Below are positions 1 through 8,821 of a stretch of 49,586 nucleotides of DNA, one piece after another (within the stretch, counting starts at the first letter, position 1; every line of letters begins with the position of its first letter). The stretch comes from Verrucomicrobiota bacterium (GTDB taxonomy: Bacteria; Verrucomicrobiota; Verrucomicrobiia; Limisphaerales; Fontisphaeraceae). Position numbers and translations under genes: made by a program. The notes beneath the pieces were generated by a model. That model ran no database searches, was not told the origin of the DNA, and was given only the letters and a program-made list of their open reading frames with translations. Where the stretch lies: the NCBI GenBank assembly GCA_037139415.1, contig JBAXGN010000031.1, positions 1-49,586 of the forward strand, read 5' to 3'.

Positions 1-1
1 G

Positions 2-45
2 GGACTGAGGAAACATGGACCGCAAGGTTGCGTGCGCCTCAGTCC
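2..45. repeat. Nested inverted repeat at window edge
   Basis: A 9-bp perfect inverted repeat (GGACTGAGG at 2-10, CCTCAGTCC at 37-45) encloses a second perfect hairpin (CGCAA-GG-TTGCG, 21-32). This would fold as a stem with an inner hairpin. No T-tract follows on either strand, so it is not an obvious intrinsic terminator. It could be one end of a mobile palindromic element cut by the window edge. Function unknown. Confidence 0.5.
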
Positions 46-110
46 TACTCGACCCCGAAATTATTTCTGCAAAAGTTCTTTCGGATTTCCGTTTTCGCGC
101 TTCGGACGTA

Positions 111-140
111 TTCCATCCTGTCCATCCCGTTCATCCTGTC
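111..140. repeat. Short tandem repeat, CATCCTGTC type
   Basis: Three imperfect 9-10 bp copies of a CATCCTGTC-like unit lie head to tail in the non-coding stretch 1-312. The same stretch has a TTTCGGATTTCCG-like run (about 83-95) similar to the larger repeats near 3,450 and 3,590. I see no gene, tRNA or convincing promoter in 1-312. Confidence 0.5.
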
Positions 141-312
141 TTTCGATTTCGCGGTTTTAGCAAAGGGGTTGACACTCAGAAATACATAAAATTTGTACCA
201 CCTTGGCAAATCCAGTAGAAGACCCGCCAGGAGTGGAAAACCTGCTCGCTTGGAATTTGTGCGTGGATCGGCCAGCCGGTATTCCTGCCTCAACAAAAGC
301 GACCGAGGCAGG

Positions 313-594
313 CTACCGACGCAGGACAGGTTCCAGCCACAAGCCCCAGGTACCGTTGAGATTGGTGGTCGCGGCTTGCGATTTCAGTTCCAATTGGTTC
401 ACGTCTGCCACGGCGATGGAAAACGATTTACTGGTCATCGGCTTGAGGGGGCCGGAGCGCCAGAGTTCGCGACCGTCGCCAACGATGGTAAATTCCATTT
501 GTCCAGTTTTTTCCGCGCCCGCACCGGTGGTTTTCCAAGCGTGTGGAAAGAGAATAGTCAAACTCCCAAAAAGGAGAAAAAGACGTTGTTTCAT
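313..594 (-). CDS. Small secreted protein, NPCBM-like C-terminal half
   Basis: 93 aa, ATG start. Residues 1-19 look like a signal peptide (MKQRLFLLFGSLTILF). The rest (FTIVGDGRELWRSGPLKP, then SIAVADVNQLELKSQ, ending WGLWLEPVL) resembles the C-terminal beta-strands of the NPCBM/CBM51 family: the 'shared property' strand, then the 'difference/Asp' strand, then the terminal 'W-x-x-P-x-L' strand. A full NPCBM domain is about 140-150 aa, so this would be a half-domain: a truncated remnant or a short family member. It lies 27 bp downstream of the large secreted protein on the same strand and is probably co-transcribed with it. No strong Shine-Dalgarno is visible. Domain assignment is by eye. Confidence 0.6.
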   Translation of the reverse strand: MKQRLFLLFGSLTILFPHAWKTTGAGAEKTGQMEFTIVGDGRELWRSGPLKPMTSKSFSIAVADVNQLELKSQAATTNLNGTWGLWLEPVLRR

Positions 595-621
595 ATCCAG
601 TTTCGTTGTTGTGTGAGTTGC

Positions 622-3552
622 TCAGGGCGTTTGCAGTCTTAGGGCGCGAAGTTGGCAGGGGTAGAGGGAGAGTTTCAAAATTCCATTTGGCGCGGACACG
701 GTATCGCCAGTCACGGCGTCGGTGAGGCGGCCGTTCGGTGGAAGCCTGATAGTGAGGTTGGATTTTTCCGCGAAGCCGGTGTTCACGATGGCGAGGTAGG
801 TGCCGTGTTGGGGTGTGGGGATGGAGCGGACGGTAATTTCAGCGTCCGCACAGGCATCCTTCAGGCGCGAGGAGGGCAGCGCGGGCAGGGAGAGAAAGGC
901 GGTATTGAAGGCGCGCACGTATTCCGGGAAGCCGCGGTTAAAAGTGCGCCCCACCAGGTAGCCGAGGAAGCGCGGGTCGCCATTGGCCATGGCGCGGGCC
1001 TCGGCCAGGAGGCAATAGGGGCCAGCACGTTCGATGTCGGCGGCAAAGTAACCCAGTTTTTCGTGATCTTCGCGGTCGAAGGCCATGTTTTCGTTGAGGG
1101 TGTAGTGGCGCACGAGGGCCAGGCCGCTGAGCGTGCGGAAGGCGTCAAAGGTCCTGGCGTCGCCCACAGTGTAGCTGCGGTTGAATGCGTGAGTCAGCAG
1201 CACGCCCTCAGTGTTTTGATAGCGTTTGGGATCGGCGGGCGGGTTGCCGTGATCGGGTTCCCAACCACCCCAGCGCAATGGGCCGGTCTGCATGGCTTGC
1301 AGGTAGAGGTTCTGGGCGTACACGTCTTCCGGGGTGATGGCTTTGCCGGGTTTTTCCTTACCGGGCGGTTGCTTTAACCATTCCAGCCAGCCAGCAGGGT
1401 TGTCGGTGACAAGATGGCGATCCCAAGAGGGCAGGGAGACTCCGGGCTCGGAGGCGTCGGTGGTGTAGAGCATGAAAGCGTTGGAATTCACACCGGATTG
1501 GCGCAGGTGATCGCGCATGGCCAGGAGGAACTCGCGGCGTTTGCCGTACCACCAGTCGTAATAGGCGTCGAGCAACGGCTTGCTGGCTTGGAGTTCTTCC
1601 CGCGTGACGGCTTTCCCGTGATTGGCTTCGGTGGCAAAGCGTTGGCGGGTGGCATCGCCAAAGCCAATTGGCAGTTGCGAGCGTGGACGCATCCAGGCAC
1701 CGAGGAATTGCGCGGAGTCTTTGAACCGCACCATGGTCACATCGAGCATTTTCTGAAAGTCAGCGCGGGTATCCGGATCGGTGAGATCGGCGTTGGCGGA
1801 TTCAATCCACTTGATGTGGGTGTAGGCATCGTTGCGGGTCAGGGGCTTGGCGCGGCGTTGCGGCCCCAGACCTTTGGAGCCTTTGCTGCCCGAGTATTCA
1901 TAGTAGGGTAGCACAGAAAACCCGCGTTCGCCCATGAGTTTGACGATGTCGCTCCAGAGATTTTTGTGCGCGTTATTGAAGTACACCCATTCATTGCCGC
2001 CGCCGGGGGTGGAATCCCAGTGTTGGCACGCGCCGAATTCAAGCAGGTCCTTGGTATAGGTGTTAATAGCAAGGAACTGCATCACCTCAGCCTTGTAACG
2101 GTACCAATCCAGTGGGTTCTTCAGGCCGCGCTCCTCTTCCTTGGTGGCGTCAATCACGCCATCCGCCATTTCCTCACGCCAGAAGATGTGGCGGCGCGGC
2201 AACCCGGCGGGGGGCGCGGTGTAGCGGGCTTGCAGGCGGGCGGGGTCCGGCACTTCAAACAGGCGGATGCGCCGTACGGCGGCTCCGTGCGATGGCGGAT
2301 CATTTTCGGCGGAGAATTGAACGATGGTTACATCAAAGCCATCTTCAGGCATCAGGGATCGCACCCCTTTGCCGCGTGGAAACGAACGGTCCGGAAAGCG
2401 GTCGTGCAAATTGAAGAGCATTTTCCAGGTCTCATAGCGCCCGGATAGGGGAACGCGCAGGGACTCGGAGTTGTTATTGACGTATTTGGGGTACAACGCA
2501 TCGCCCACGGTTGGCCCGGTATGAAAGCCGCGGCAGGTTTCGTTACCGCTGTTCAACACCATCATGGAGCGGGGGGCGTCCTCGGGATACTCCACGGTGA
2601 GCAAATACGCTTTGCCCGGGGTGAGCAGTTTGTAACGGCCGAGCCGGTACGAAAAATAGGCGGCTTCGCCAGGCACTGGTGGCAGGACCCGGCACGGAGT
2701 GCCGAGGAGACGTTCAACCTTGCTGGCATTGGCCGGGCTTTCCACGAGTGTCCGGGTGGGGGCAGTTTGTGCGCAATCCACTTCATCCACCAGCGGCAGC
2801 GAACCAAAGAGAGGCCCGCAATCCACGAGCGGACGGTTGGCGACTTCCTTTTGAGCTGCCGCCAACGCGGTCTCCCGCTCCGCTTTGGCTTTGGCGGCAG
2901 CAACTTTGCTTGCTTGTAAAGCCTGGAAGGTTTCTGGCGAGTACTCGTAGAGGACCGCTTCCCCCACTTGCGCACCACCCGTCTGCCGAGTGAACCGCAC
3001 GTAACGCGTGGTGACCTCTAGCGGCACTTGCGCCCATTTCTTGAACGCCACCGTTTCGTAGGTCGCCACTTTCTGCCACTTACCCGGTTCGCCGATGGAA
3101 ATATCAATGAAGCCCACGTTGAAAAGATCGTATAACCAGAGTGTGGATAGATGGCGCGCGTGCCCCAGATCCAAGTATGCGCTGACCGGGTATTCGTTTT
3201 TGAATTGGGCACCCACCTGCCAGATGGTTTGCGGTGCCCCAGTGGGAGGATCATTCGCAATTTCCTGCTCGTCCACCAGCGCCTCGGGGTTGCCATGCGT
3301 GGCCTCGTTTACCACCATTTTGGGGTTGAGGGGGACGCGGGTTTCACCGGGACTGCGGGCTGGGGCTGGAGCGGCATTGGCGCAAGGCAGGCAATGGCCC
3401 AATGATAGGAGCAGCAGAGGAAGGAGGAGGGGAACCTTAACTCCGAAATCCGAAATTCGAATACCGAAAGAAGTCCGAAATCCGAATGCTGAAACGGTGG
3501 TTTGGTGATCTGTATGGCAGTGTTCTGTTACATGTAATTTCTTATCGCTCAT
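622..3552 (-). CDS. Secreted discoidin-like plus glycoside-hydrolase-like protein
   Basis: 976 aa. ATG at 3552 has an AGGGA 9 nt upstream, which supports this start. The N-terminus is unusual: about 40 residues, part of them encoded by a TTTCGGATTTCGG-type DNA repeat (3442-3490), precede the hydrophobic signal segment PLLLPLLLLSLGHCLPCANAA (residues about 41-61). Residues about 105-215 look like an F5/8-type C (discoidin) carbohydrate-binding fold (SAYLDLGHARHLSTLWLYD, then TTRYVRFTRQTGGAQVGEAVLYEY). Residues about 450-880 look like a TIM-barrel hydrolase-like domain with many W/Y/H/D (QHWDSTPGGGNEW, GAWMRPRSQLPIGFGD). The last 80 residues resemble a beta-sandwich domain as found at the end of many glycosidases. 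I cannot name a GH family or the catalytic residues. Likely role: periplasmic or outer polysaccharide binding and cleavage. Confidence 0.7.
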   Translation of the reverse strand: MSDKKLHVTEHCHTDHQTTVSAFGFRTSFGIRISDFGVKVPLLLPLLLLSLGHCLPCANAAPAPARSPGETRVPLNPKMVVNEATHGNPEALVDEQEIANDPPTGAPQTIWQVGAQFKNEYPVSAYLDLGHARHLSTLWLYDLFNVGFIDISIGEPGKWQKVATYETVAFKKWAQVPLEVTTRYVRFTRQTGGAQVGEAVLYEYSPETFQALQASKVAAAKAKAERETALAAAQKEVANRPLVDCGPLFGSLPLVDEVDCAQTAPTRTLVESPANASKVERLLGTPCRVLPPVPGEAAYFSYRLGRYKLLTPGKAYLLTVEYPEDAPRSMMVLNSGNETCRGFHTGPTVGDALYPKYVNNNSESLRVPLSGRYETWKMLFNLHDRFPDRSFPRGKGVRSLMPEDGFDVTIVQFSAENDPPSHGAAVRRIRLFEVPDPARLQARYTAPPAGLPRRHIFWREEMADGVIDATKEEERGLKNPLDWYRYKAEVMQFLAINTYTKDLLEFGACQHWDSTPGGGNEWVYFNNAHKNLWSDIVKLMGERGFSVLPYYEYSGSKGSKGLGPQRRAKPLTRNDAYTHIKWIESANADLTDPDTRADFQKMLDVTMVRFKDSAQFLGAWMRPRSQLPIGFGDATRQRFATEANHGKAVTREELQASKPLLDAYYDWWYGKRREFLLAMRDHLRQSGVNSNAFMLYTTDASEPGVSLPSWDRHLVTDNPAGWLEWLKQPPGKEKPGKAITPEDVYAQNLYLQAMQTGPLRWGGWEPDHGNPPADPKRYQNTEGVLLTHAFNRSYTVGDARTFDAFRTLSGLALVRHYTLNENMAFDREDHEKLGYFAADIERAGPYCLLAEARAMANGDPRFLGYLVGRTFNRGFPEYVRAFNTAFLSLPALPSSRLKDACADAEITVRSIPTPQHGTYLAIVNTGFAEKSNLTIRLPPNGRLTDAVTGDTVSAPNGILKLSLYPCQLRALRLQTP
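3442..3490. repeat. TTTCGGATTTCGG-type low-complexity repeat inside a CDS
   Basis: On the minus strand this reads as imperfect copies of TTCGGATTTCGG with a central TTCTTTCGGTATTCG. It lies within the first 40 codons of the 976-aa secreted protein, immediately before its hydrophobic segment. A related copy in the opposite orientation lies at 3571-3619, so the two could pair in a single strand. Confidence 0.65.
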
Positions 3553-3570
3553 GTCACGGTGTCCCTGTTT

Positions 3571-3619
3571 CGGGTTTCGATTTTTGGATTTCTTTCGGTA
3601 TTCGGTATTCGGGTTTTCC
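3571..3619. repeat. Second TTTCGG/TATTCGG-type repeat, inverted
   Basis: Contains TTCTTTCGGTATTCGG, matching the centre of the 3442-3490 repeat but in opposite orientation. It lies between the rho terminator and the start of the 976-aa gene. It may be a dispersed intergenic repeat; its effect on expression is unknown. Confidence 0.6.
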
Positions 3620-3645
3620 AGTTTCCACTAGAAACGCGAGGTCTG

Positions 3646-3677
3646 AAAAAAGCAAGACGCGCCCGAGGGCGCGTCTT
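3646..3677 (-). terminator. Intrinsic terminator of rho
   Basis: Perfect 11-bp stem AAGACGCGCCC/GGGCGCGTCTT (3654-3677, GA between the arms), followed on the minus strand by a run of six T (3651-3646). It lies 24 bp past the rho stop codon, in the right orientation. It probably also shields the divergently arranged repeat region from rho read-through. Confidence 0.85.
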
Positions 3678-3700
3678 GACGTTTTACATGGAGGATGACA

Positions 3701-5404
3701 TCAGTGGGGGATTGCCATTGCGAGCAAAAACTCGATGTTGCTGCGCGTTTTCTTTAGTTTTCCCAGCAACAGTTCCATGGCTTCCACAGGCGGCACACCG
3801 GTGAGGGCGCGGCGCAGAATGACCACCCGGGAATATTCGTCGGGATGATAGAGCAGCTCTTCCTTGCGGGTTCCAGAGAGTTCAACGTTGATCGAGGGGA
3901 AGATGCGGCGATCCACCAAGTGGCGGTCCAAGTGTACTTCCATGTTGCCGGTGCCTTTAAACTCTTCAAAGATGACTTCATCCATGCGGGAGCCGGTATC
4001 CACCAACGCCGTGGCCATGATGGTCAGTGACCCACCTTCCTCAATGTTACGCGCGGCACCGAAGAAACGCTTCGGTTTGTGCAGCGCATTGGCGTCCACA
4101 CCGCCGGAGAGAATCTTGCCCGAGTGAGGCTGCACGGTGTTGTACGCACGAGCCAGGCGGGTGATGGAATCCAACAGGATGACCACGTCCTTTTTGTGTT
4201 CGACCATGCGCTTGGCTTTTTCGATCACCATCTCGGCGACGGCGACGTGCCGTTCCGGCGGTTCATCGAAGGTGGAACTGATGACTTCCGCGCCTTTGCA
4301 AGTGCGCTCCATATCCGTGACTTCCTCGGGGCGCTCGTCAATCAGGAGAATGAAGAGATAGGACTCGGGGTTGTTCTTTAGAATGGCGTTGGCCAACTTC
4401 TGCATTAATACGGTTTTGCCGGTACGCGGCGGCGCGACAATGATGCCACGAGTGCCTTTACCGATGGGGCAGACCAAGTCCAGCACGCGCGTGGACAATT
4501 CATCTGCGGCGTTTTCCAGAATGAAACGCTTTTCCGGGAACAACGGCGTGAGGTTGTCAAAGTGCGTTTTATCCTTGGCCTTGTCCGGCTCTTCGCCGTC
4601 CACCGCCTCGACTTTCAGCAGCGCAAAAAACTTTTCCTTTTCCTTGGGCGGGCGAATCTGGCCGGCGACCAAGTTGCCGGTTTGCAGATTGAACCGGCGG
4701 ATTTGCGACGGGGAAACGTAGATATCCTCAGGGCAAGGCAGGTAGTTGAAGCTCTTTGAGCGCAAGAAACCGAAGCCTTCCGGCAGGATTTCCAGCACGC
4801 CCTCGGAGAACATCACGCCGCTGCGTTCCGCGTTCTTTTGCAAGACGTGAAAGATGACCTCATGCTTGCGCATGGTGCCGAAATTTTCGATGCCTATCTC
4901 CTTGGCCATGCGGTTCAGCGCGACCATGCTCATGGCTTGAAGATCGGCAATGTTCAAGGAGGTGGCAATCTTGTCGCGGCTTATCGGGGCGACGTCATCC
5001 ATGCCTTCTTTGGTTTCAATGGCATGCTTGGGCGGTTGCAGTTCCGCCGCTTCGTGAATCCGCACCGCTTCGCGCATCACGGCTTCCAGGATGGGATTTT
5101 TGCCGGTGTCACGCGGTGGACGAGCCCCCTTCGGTTGACGGGGTCGGCGCAGACCGGTTTCCGGCGTAGCCGGCTCGGGAACCGGGGCCGGCGCGGCAGG
5201 TTCCGGAGTCGGGACTTCAGCCACCGGAGTCGGCTCAGGTTCAGGCGATGGTGGGGCGGGCGGGGGCGGCGGCACGGACACAACCGGTTCAGGCTCTGGC
5301 GCCGAGACGGAGGCTGGCGTTTCGATGGACAACGTCGCCTGAGCCTCAACGGCAACTTTGGCCGCCTTCTTTTTTGCGACCTTGGGTTTCGCTATTCTTG
5401 GCAT
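3701..5404 (-). CDS. rho: Transcription termination factor Rho
   Basis: 567 aa, ATG start. Hexameric RNA-dependent ATPase that ends transcription. Residues about 1-110 are a low-complexity Pro/Ala/Glu-rich tail ([19 protein letters not shown]), much longer than the short N-terminus of E. coli Rho (419 aa). A Rho N-terminal-type helix bundle ([19 protein letters not shown]) and the RNA-binding cold-shock-like domain ([15 protein letters not shown]) follow. The ATPase core has Walker A (APPRTGKT, around residue 325), [14 protein letters not shown], and [17 protein letters not shown]. The C-terminus carries the [19 protein letters not shown] and [10 protein letters not shown] segments typical of Rho. 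It is the last gene of the purD > S41-like > fusion > rho series and ends at an intrinsic terminator. Extended N-termini are known in Rho from several phyla and can bind RNA or phase-separate; whether this one does is open. Confidence 0.97.
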   Translation of the reverse strand: MPRIAKPKVAKKKAAKVAVEAQATLSIETPASVSAPEPEPVVSVPPPPPAPPSPEPEPTPVAEVPTPEPAAPAPVPEPATPETGLRRPRQPKGARPPRDTGKNPILEAVMREAVRIHEAAELQPPKHAIETKEGMDDVAPISRDKIATSLNIADLQAMSMVALNRMAKEIGIENFGTMRKHEVIFHVLQKNAERSGVMFSEGVLEILPEGFGFLRSKSFNYLPCPEDIYVSPSQIRRFNLQTGNLVAGQIRPPKEKEKFFALLKVEAVDGEEPDKAKDKTHFDNLTPLFPEKRFILENAADELSTRVLDLVCPIGKGTRGIIVAPPRTGKTVLMQKLANAILKNNPESYLFILLIDERPEEVTDMERTCKGAEVISSTFDEPPERHVAVAEMVIEKAKRMVEHKKDVVILLDSITRLARAYNTVQPHSGKILSGGVDANALHKPKRFFGAARNIEEGGSLTIMATALVDTGSRMDEVIFEEFKGTGNMEVHLDRHLVDRRIFPSINVELSGTRKEELLYHPDEYSRVVILRRALTGVPPVEAMELLLGKLKKTRSNIEFLLAMAIPH

Positions 5405-5566
5405 AAATTTTTTCGTTAAAATTAATTATTTTCGCGGTGGGAACATAGCCAACCAGGAAGCCAATCCGAAGATCGCTCCCGTGAAGCGCCAGTCTAACAC
5501 GCGGGTTATCAAATGCACCAGTCGCCCATAGGACGCTGGGAACACCTAATGCATAGCCTAAGTTGG

Positions 5567-7735
5567 TCAGTACGGCAAGGGAAATTTTGCCGTTAATTCG
5601 CGGACACGTTCGCGGACCTTGTGGGCCGCCTCGATATTCTTCAGATCGAGCAGGACTTCCGAGATCATATCCGCGATGGCCGCCATTTCGGTCTCCTTCA
5701 TTCCGCGGGTGGTGACGGCAGGGGTGCCGACGCGGACGCCACTGGCTTGGAAGGGGGATCGGGTTTCAAATGGAATGGTGTTTTTGTTGACCGTGATACC
5801 CGCTTCATCAAGGGCGATCTGGCAATCTTTACCGGTCAGGTTGCGTGCGCCCACATCCATCAACATCAGGTGGTTGTCCGTGCCACCGCTGACCAGCCGG
5901 AAGCCGTTCCGCTTAAGTCCCTCCGCCATCGCTTTGGCGTTCTTGACGATTTGTTCCTGATACGTTTTGAAACCAGGTTGCAAGGCCTCTTGGAAGCAAA
6001 CCGCTTTGGCGGCGATCACGTGCATTAATGGCCCGCCCTGAATGCCGGGGAACACCATGGAATCAATTTCCTTGGCGTACTTTTCTTTGCACAGAATTAA
6101 ACCGCCACGCGGGCCGCGTAACGTTTTATGGGTGGTAGTGGTGACAAAATCCGCGTGAGGCACCGGGCTGGGATGCTGACCCGTCGCAACCAAACCGGCA
6201 ATATGCGCAATGTCGGCCAGCAGCAGCGCGCCGACTTCCCGTGCGATTTCGCCTAAACGTGCAAAATCAATAATGCGCGGATACGCGCTGGCGCCCACAG
6301 TAATCATTTTGGGTTTGTGCAGACGGGCGAGGTCGGCCAGTTGATTATAATCAATCCGTTCGTCGTCCTTGCGCACACCGTAATGGATGATCTCAAAGAA
6401 TTTACCCGAGAAATTGGCCTTGTTGCCGTGGGTCAGATGCCCGCCGTGCGAGAGATCCATGGTAAGCATGCGGTCCCCCGGTTTGAGCACCGCAAAATAG
6501 ACGCCCATGTTGGCACCACTGCCGGAGTGGGGTTGCACATTGGCGTGATCCGCTCCGAACAATTTCTTGGCGCGGTCAATCGCCAGTTGTTCCGCCACGT
6601 CCACGTTTTCGCAGCCGCCATACCACCGTTTCTTCGGATACCCTTCGGCGTACTTGTTCGTTAGCACCGAGCCTTGGGCCTCCATGACCGCTGGACTGGT
6701 GAAGTTTTCACTGGCGATCAGTTCGATGTTCTGCTGCTGGCGTTGGCGCTCATGCGCGATCACCTCGGCAATTTCCGGGTCCACCGCGCTCACGCGCAAT
6801 TCCGGCGCGGAGACGCACCATTCCATTTTATGAACGCGGCGCTCATGGCGTCCGCCACCGTCAAAGGGGGTGTTGAGAAACGCGTCAACCATCTGGCAAG
6901 CAAGGTCTGCCGGGGTGCTCTTGGCGCCGAGGCAGAGAACGTTCGCGTCGTTGTGAGTGCGGGAGATGGCCGCCATGTCGGCGTTGCACGCTAGCGCGGC
7001 ACGCACGCCGGCCACCTTATTGGCGGCAATGCTCATGCCGATGCCGGAGGTGCAGACCAGGACGCCAAACCGGGCCTGGCCACCGGCGACTGCTTTGGCT
7101 ACCGCGTGCGCAAAATCGGGATAATCAGTGGACGCATCAGATTGAGTGCCGAAATCGCGGCAGGCAATGCCTTTGCGCTGAAGGTATTCCACTAGGGACT
7201 GTTTGAGGATGAAGCCGCCGTGGTCGGCGCCAATTGCAATCGTGGTTGTCGAATTCAAGTTCGTTTCCATGGGTTTGGAGGTTTGTTCAATGAATTTTAA
7301 AACACTCAGGATGCCCTGCTCAATCTCGTCGCGGCAATAGGCATACACATTGAAGGGCATGCCGATCGGGTCCCGGATTTCTTTCTCGTAGCCCTGCAAG
7401 GCATCGTCAAATTCGCGGAGCAGGAAGGTTTTTTCTGCCGCCTGGGGGTAAATCAGCATGATGGCGTCCACGTGGCTCATCGTCATGCCGAAGATATAGT
7501 CGGCCTGGTTGACCAACTCGGCGGTCAGCGCCCGGCTGCGTTGCGCGGAGATATCAATGCCGATTTCTTTCAACGCCCGGACGGAGTGGTCACTGGGCGG
7601 TTGACCGTCGTAGGCACCCACGCCGGCGGAAAGCACGCGGAATTCGCCGCGCCCCTTTAATAGGCGGCGGCAAATTCCCTCAGCCATGGGGCTGCGGCAG
7701 ATATTGCCAGTGCATACAAATAAGATTGTCTTCAT
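5567..7735 (-). CDS. glyA: LMW phosphatase - RpiB - serine hydroxymethyltransferase fusion
   Basis: 722 aa from ATG 7735 (an upstream in-frame TTG at 7777 is less likely, since [16 protein letters not shown] is the natural domain start). Three complete enzymes lie in one frame. Residues 1-150: low-molecular-weight protein phosphatase (YwlE/Wzb type), CX5R loop CTGNICR (C8-R14), general-acid Asp in RDPIG. Residues 156-303: ribose-5-phosphate isomerase B, with GADHGG and [14 protein letters not shown] (C228). Residues 304-722: serine hydroxymethyltransferase, with [21 protein letters not shown] and the PLP lysine in [11 protein letters not shown] (about K536). Each later domain begins with an internal ATG (METNLNS, MEWCVSA), but no stop or frameshift separates them. 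The order matches the separate ywlE-rpiB(ywlF)-glyA genes of Bacillus. Cytosolic; roles in dephosphorylation, the pentose phosphate pathway and one-carbon/glycine supply. Confidence 0.93.
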   Translation of the reverse strand: MKTILFVCTGNICRSPMAEGICRRLLKGRGEFRVLSAGVGAYDGQPPSDHSVRALKEIGIDISAQRSRALTAELVNQADYIFGMTMSHVDAIMLIYPQAAEKTFLLREFDDALQGYEKEIRDPIGMPFNVYAYCRDEIEQGILSVLKFIEQTSKPMETNLNSTTTIAIGADHGGFILKQSLVEYLQRKGIACRDFGTQSDASTDYPDFAHAVAKAVAGGQARFGVLVCTSGIGMSIAANKVAGVRAALACNADMAAISRTHNDANVLCLGAKSTPADLACQMVDAFLNTPFDGGGRHERRVHKMEWCVSAPELRVSAVDPEIAEVIAHERQRQQQNIELIASENFTSPAVMEAQGSVLTNKYAEGYPKKRWYGGCENVDVAEQLAIDRAKKLFGADHANVQPHSGSGANMGVYFAVLKPGDRMLTMDLSHGGHLTHGNKANFSGKFFEIIHYGVRKDDERIDYNQLADLARLHKPKMITVGASAYPRIIDFARLGEIAREVGALLLADIAHIAGLVATGQHPSPVPHADFVTTTTHKTLRGPRGGLILCKEKYAKEIDSMVFPGIQGGPLMHVIAAKAVCFQEALQPGFKTYQEQIVKNAKAMAEGLKRNGFRLVSGGTDNHLMLMDVGARNLTGKDCQIALDEAGITVNKNTIPFETRSPFQASGVRVGTPAVTTRGMKETEMAAIADMISEVLLDLKNIEAAHKVRERVRELTAKFPLPY

Positions 7736-7809
7736 ACCAGCGTAAGACTGGGAAAGACCTTGTGACGGCCCGGCCAAAACGTCAACGGGAAATCCTGAAA
7801 ATTTCGCAT

Positions 7810-8820
7810 TTATGGTTTGGTTGGTTGCACGATGGCCAGCCCTTTCAAAAGGTCCAGTGCGCGCGCCAGCACGGGGTCGCGCACCAGCTTGGCGGGGTTG
7901 GCGATTTTGGTTGCCGCGCTGTCTTCCTGATCCGGGTCCTTGCCTTCCCGGCGCATCCGCACCAGTTCGGCCTCGTTAATACGGGCGCGAGCGGTCCGGT
8001 TGGTGGACGTGTTGCCGACTGCTGCCAGCGGTTGATTGGGCAGGCGAAATTCATCTTGGAAAAAGGCGATTTCCTCTTCCGGGCTGATTCTCACCAAAAT
8101 GTCGGGCCGGACGCCTCGCGTTTCCAAGGGTTGGCCTTCACCTACCTGGACCAGCGCGCTGGCAATGCGGATCGTTTGTCCGTTGGCCAGTTTGAACTCT
8201 TGTAACACGGCAGCCTGTCCGGCGGTGTTGGTGCCCAGGATCAGGCCGGTCCGGTTTTCGCGCAATGCCGCTGCGAGCGCCTCCGGAGCGCCCATGGTTC
8301 CCTGGTTTACCAGAATCATCACGGGTCCCTTGATCGCGTTGGTTTTGGCATGGGAACGCGCGTTTTCTCCCGCCCAGGAGAGCAGGGAACGTTCGTCGGA
8401 GAAAAATAAATCTGCTACCGCGCCTGCGGCGGCAAAGTCCGTGCCGCGCGCAAACCGGAGATCAAGCACCAGCCCTTTCAGGCGGTTGGTGGTGGCGAGG
8501 TTTTCCCAAGCCTTGATAACAGTTTCCGCCGCGCCAGCCTCGACGCGGTTGAGGCGGAGGTAGGCATAACTGCTATCATACACTGTCGCTTTAGGAAGCA
8601 CTGGTGCATTGGTGTCGGTGGGGGCGGTTGTTCCCAGAATGACCCGGCCTTTGAAGCGTTCCAGCAGTCCGGCCAAGGCGGCTTGATCCAACTGCTGCTC
8701 CGTGACGCCTTTAAGTTGGGTGCGCAGCAAGTCATAGACTTCCCGGAAGGAAGGTTCGGCCGCCGCGTGCGCGCTCAGGCTGGCGCTCAGCAGGAACGCA
8801 AACATGTTCATCAATTTCAT
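7810..8820 (-). CDS. S41 (C-terminal processing) peptidase-like, catalytic residues lost
   Basis: 336 aa, ATG start, 1 nt after the purD stop, so probably translationally linked. Residues 1-20 are a signal peptide ([20 protein letters not shown]). The core matches the S41/CtpA catalytic domain: [25 protein letters not shown], then [20 protein letters not shown], then [19 protein letters not shown], then RGVRPDI. In active members the middle motif is G-S-A-S-A-S-E and the next F-G-K-G; here T175 occupies the Ser nucleophile position and Q202 the Lys general-base position. No PDZ domain is obvious, and the protein is shorter than typical CtpA (about 400 aa). Probably a periplasmic pseudoprotease with a binding or scaffolding role. 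Inference from motif alignment by eye. Confidence 0.75.
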   Translation of the reverse strand: MKLMNMFAFLLSASLSAHAAAEPSFREVYDLLRTQLKGVTEQQLDQAALAGLLERFKGRVILGTTAPTDTNAPVLPKATVYDSSYAYLRLNRVEAGAAETVIKAWENLATTNRLKGLVLDLRFARGTDFAAAGAVADLFFSDERSLLSWAGENARSHAKTNAIKGPVMILVNQGTMGAPEALAAALRENRTGLILGTNTAGQAAVLQEFKLANGQTIRIASALVQVGEGQPLETRGVRPDILVRISPEEEIAFFQDEFRLPNQPLAAVGNTSTNRTARARINEAELVRMRREGKDPDQEDSAATKIANPAKLVRDPVLARALDLLKGLAIVQPTKP

Positions 8821-8821
8821 A

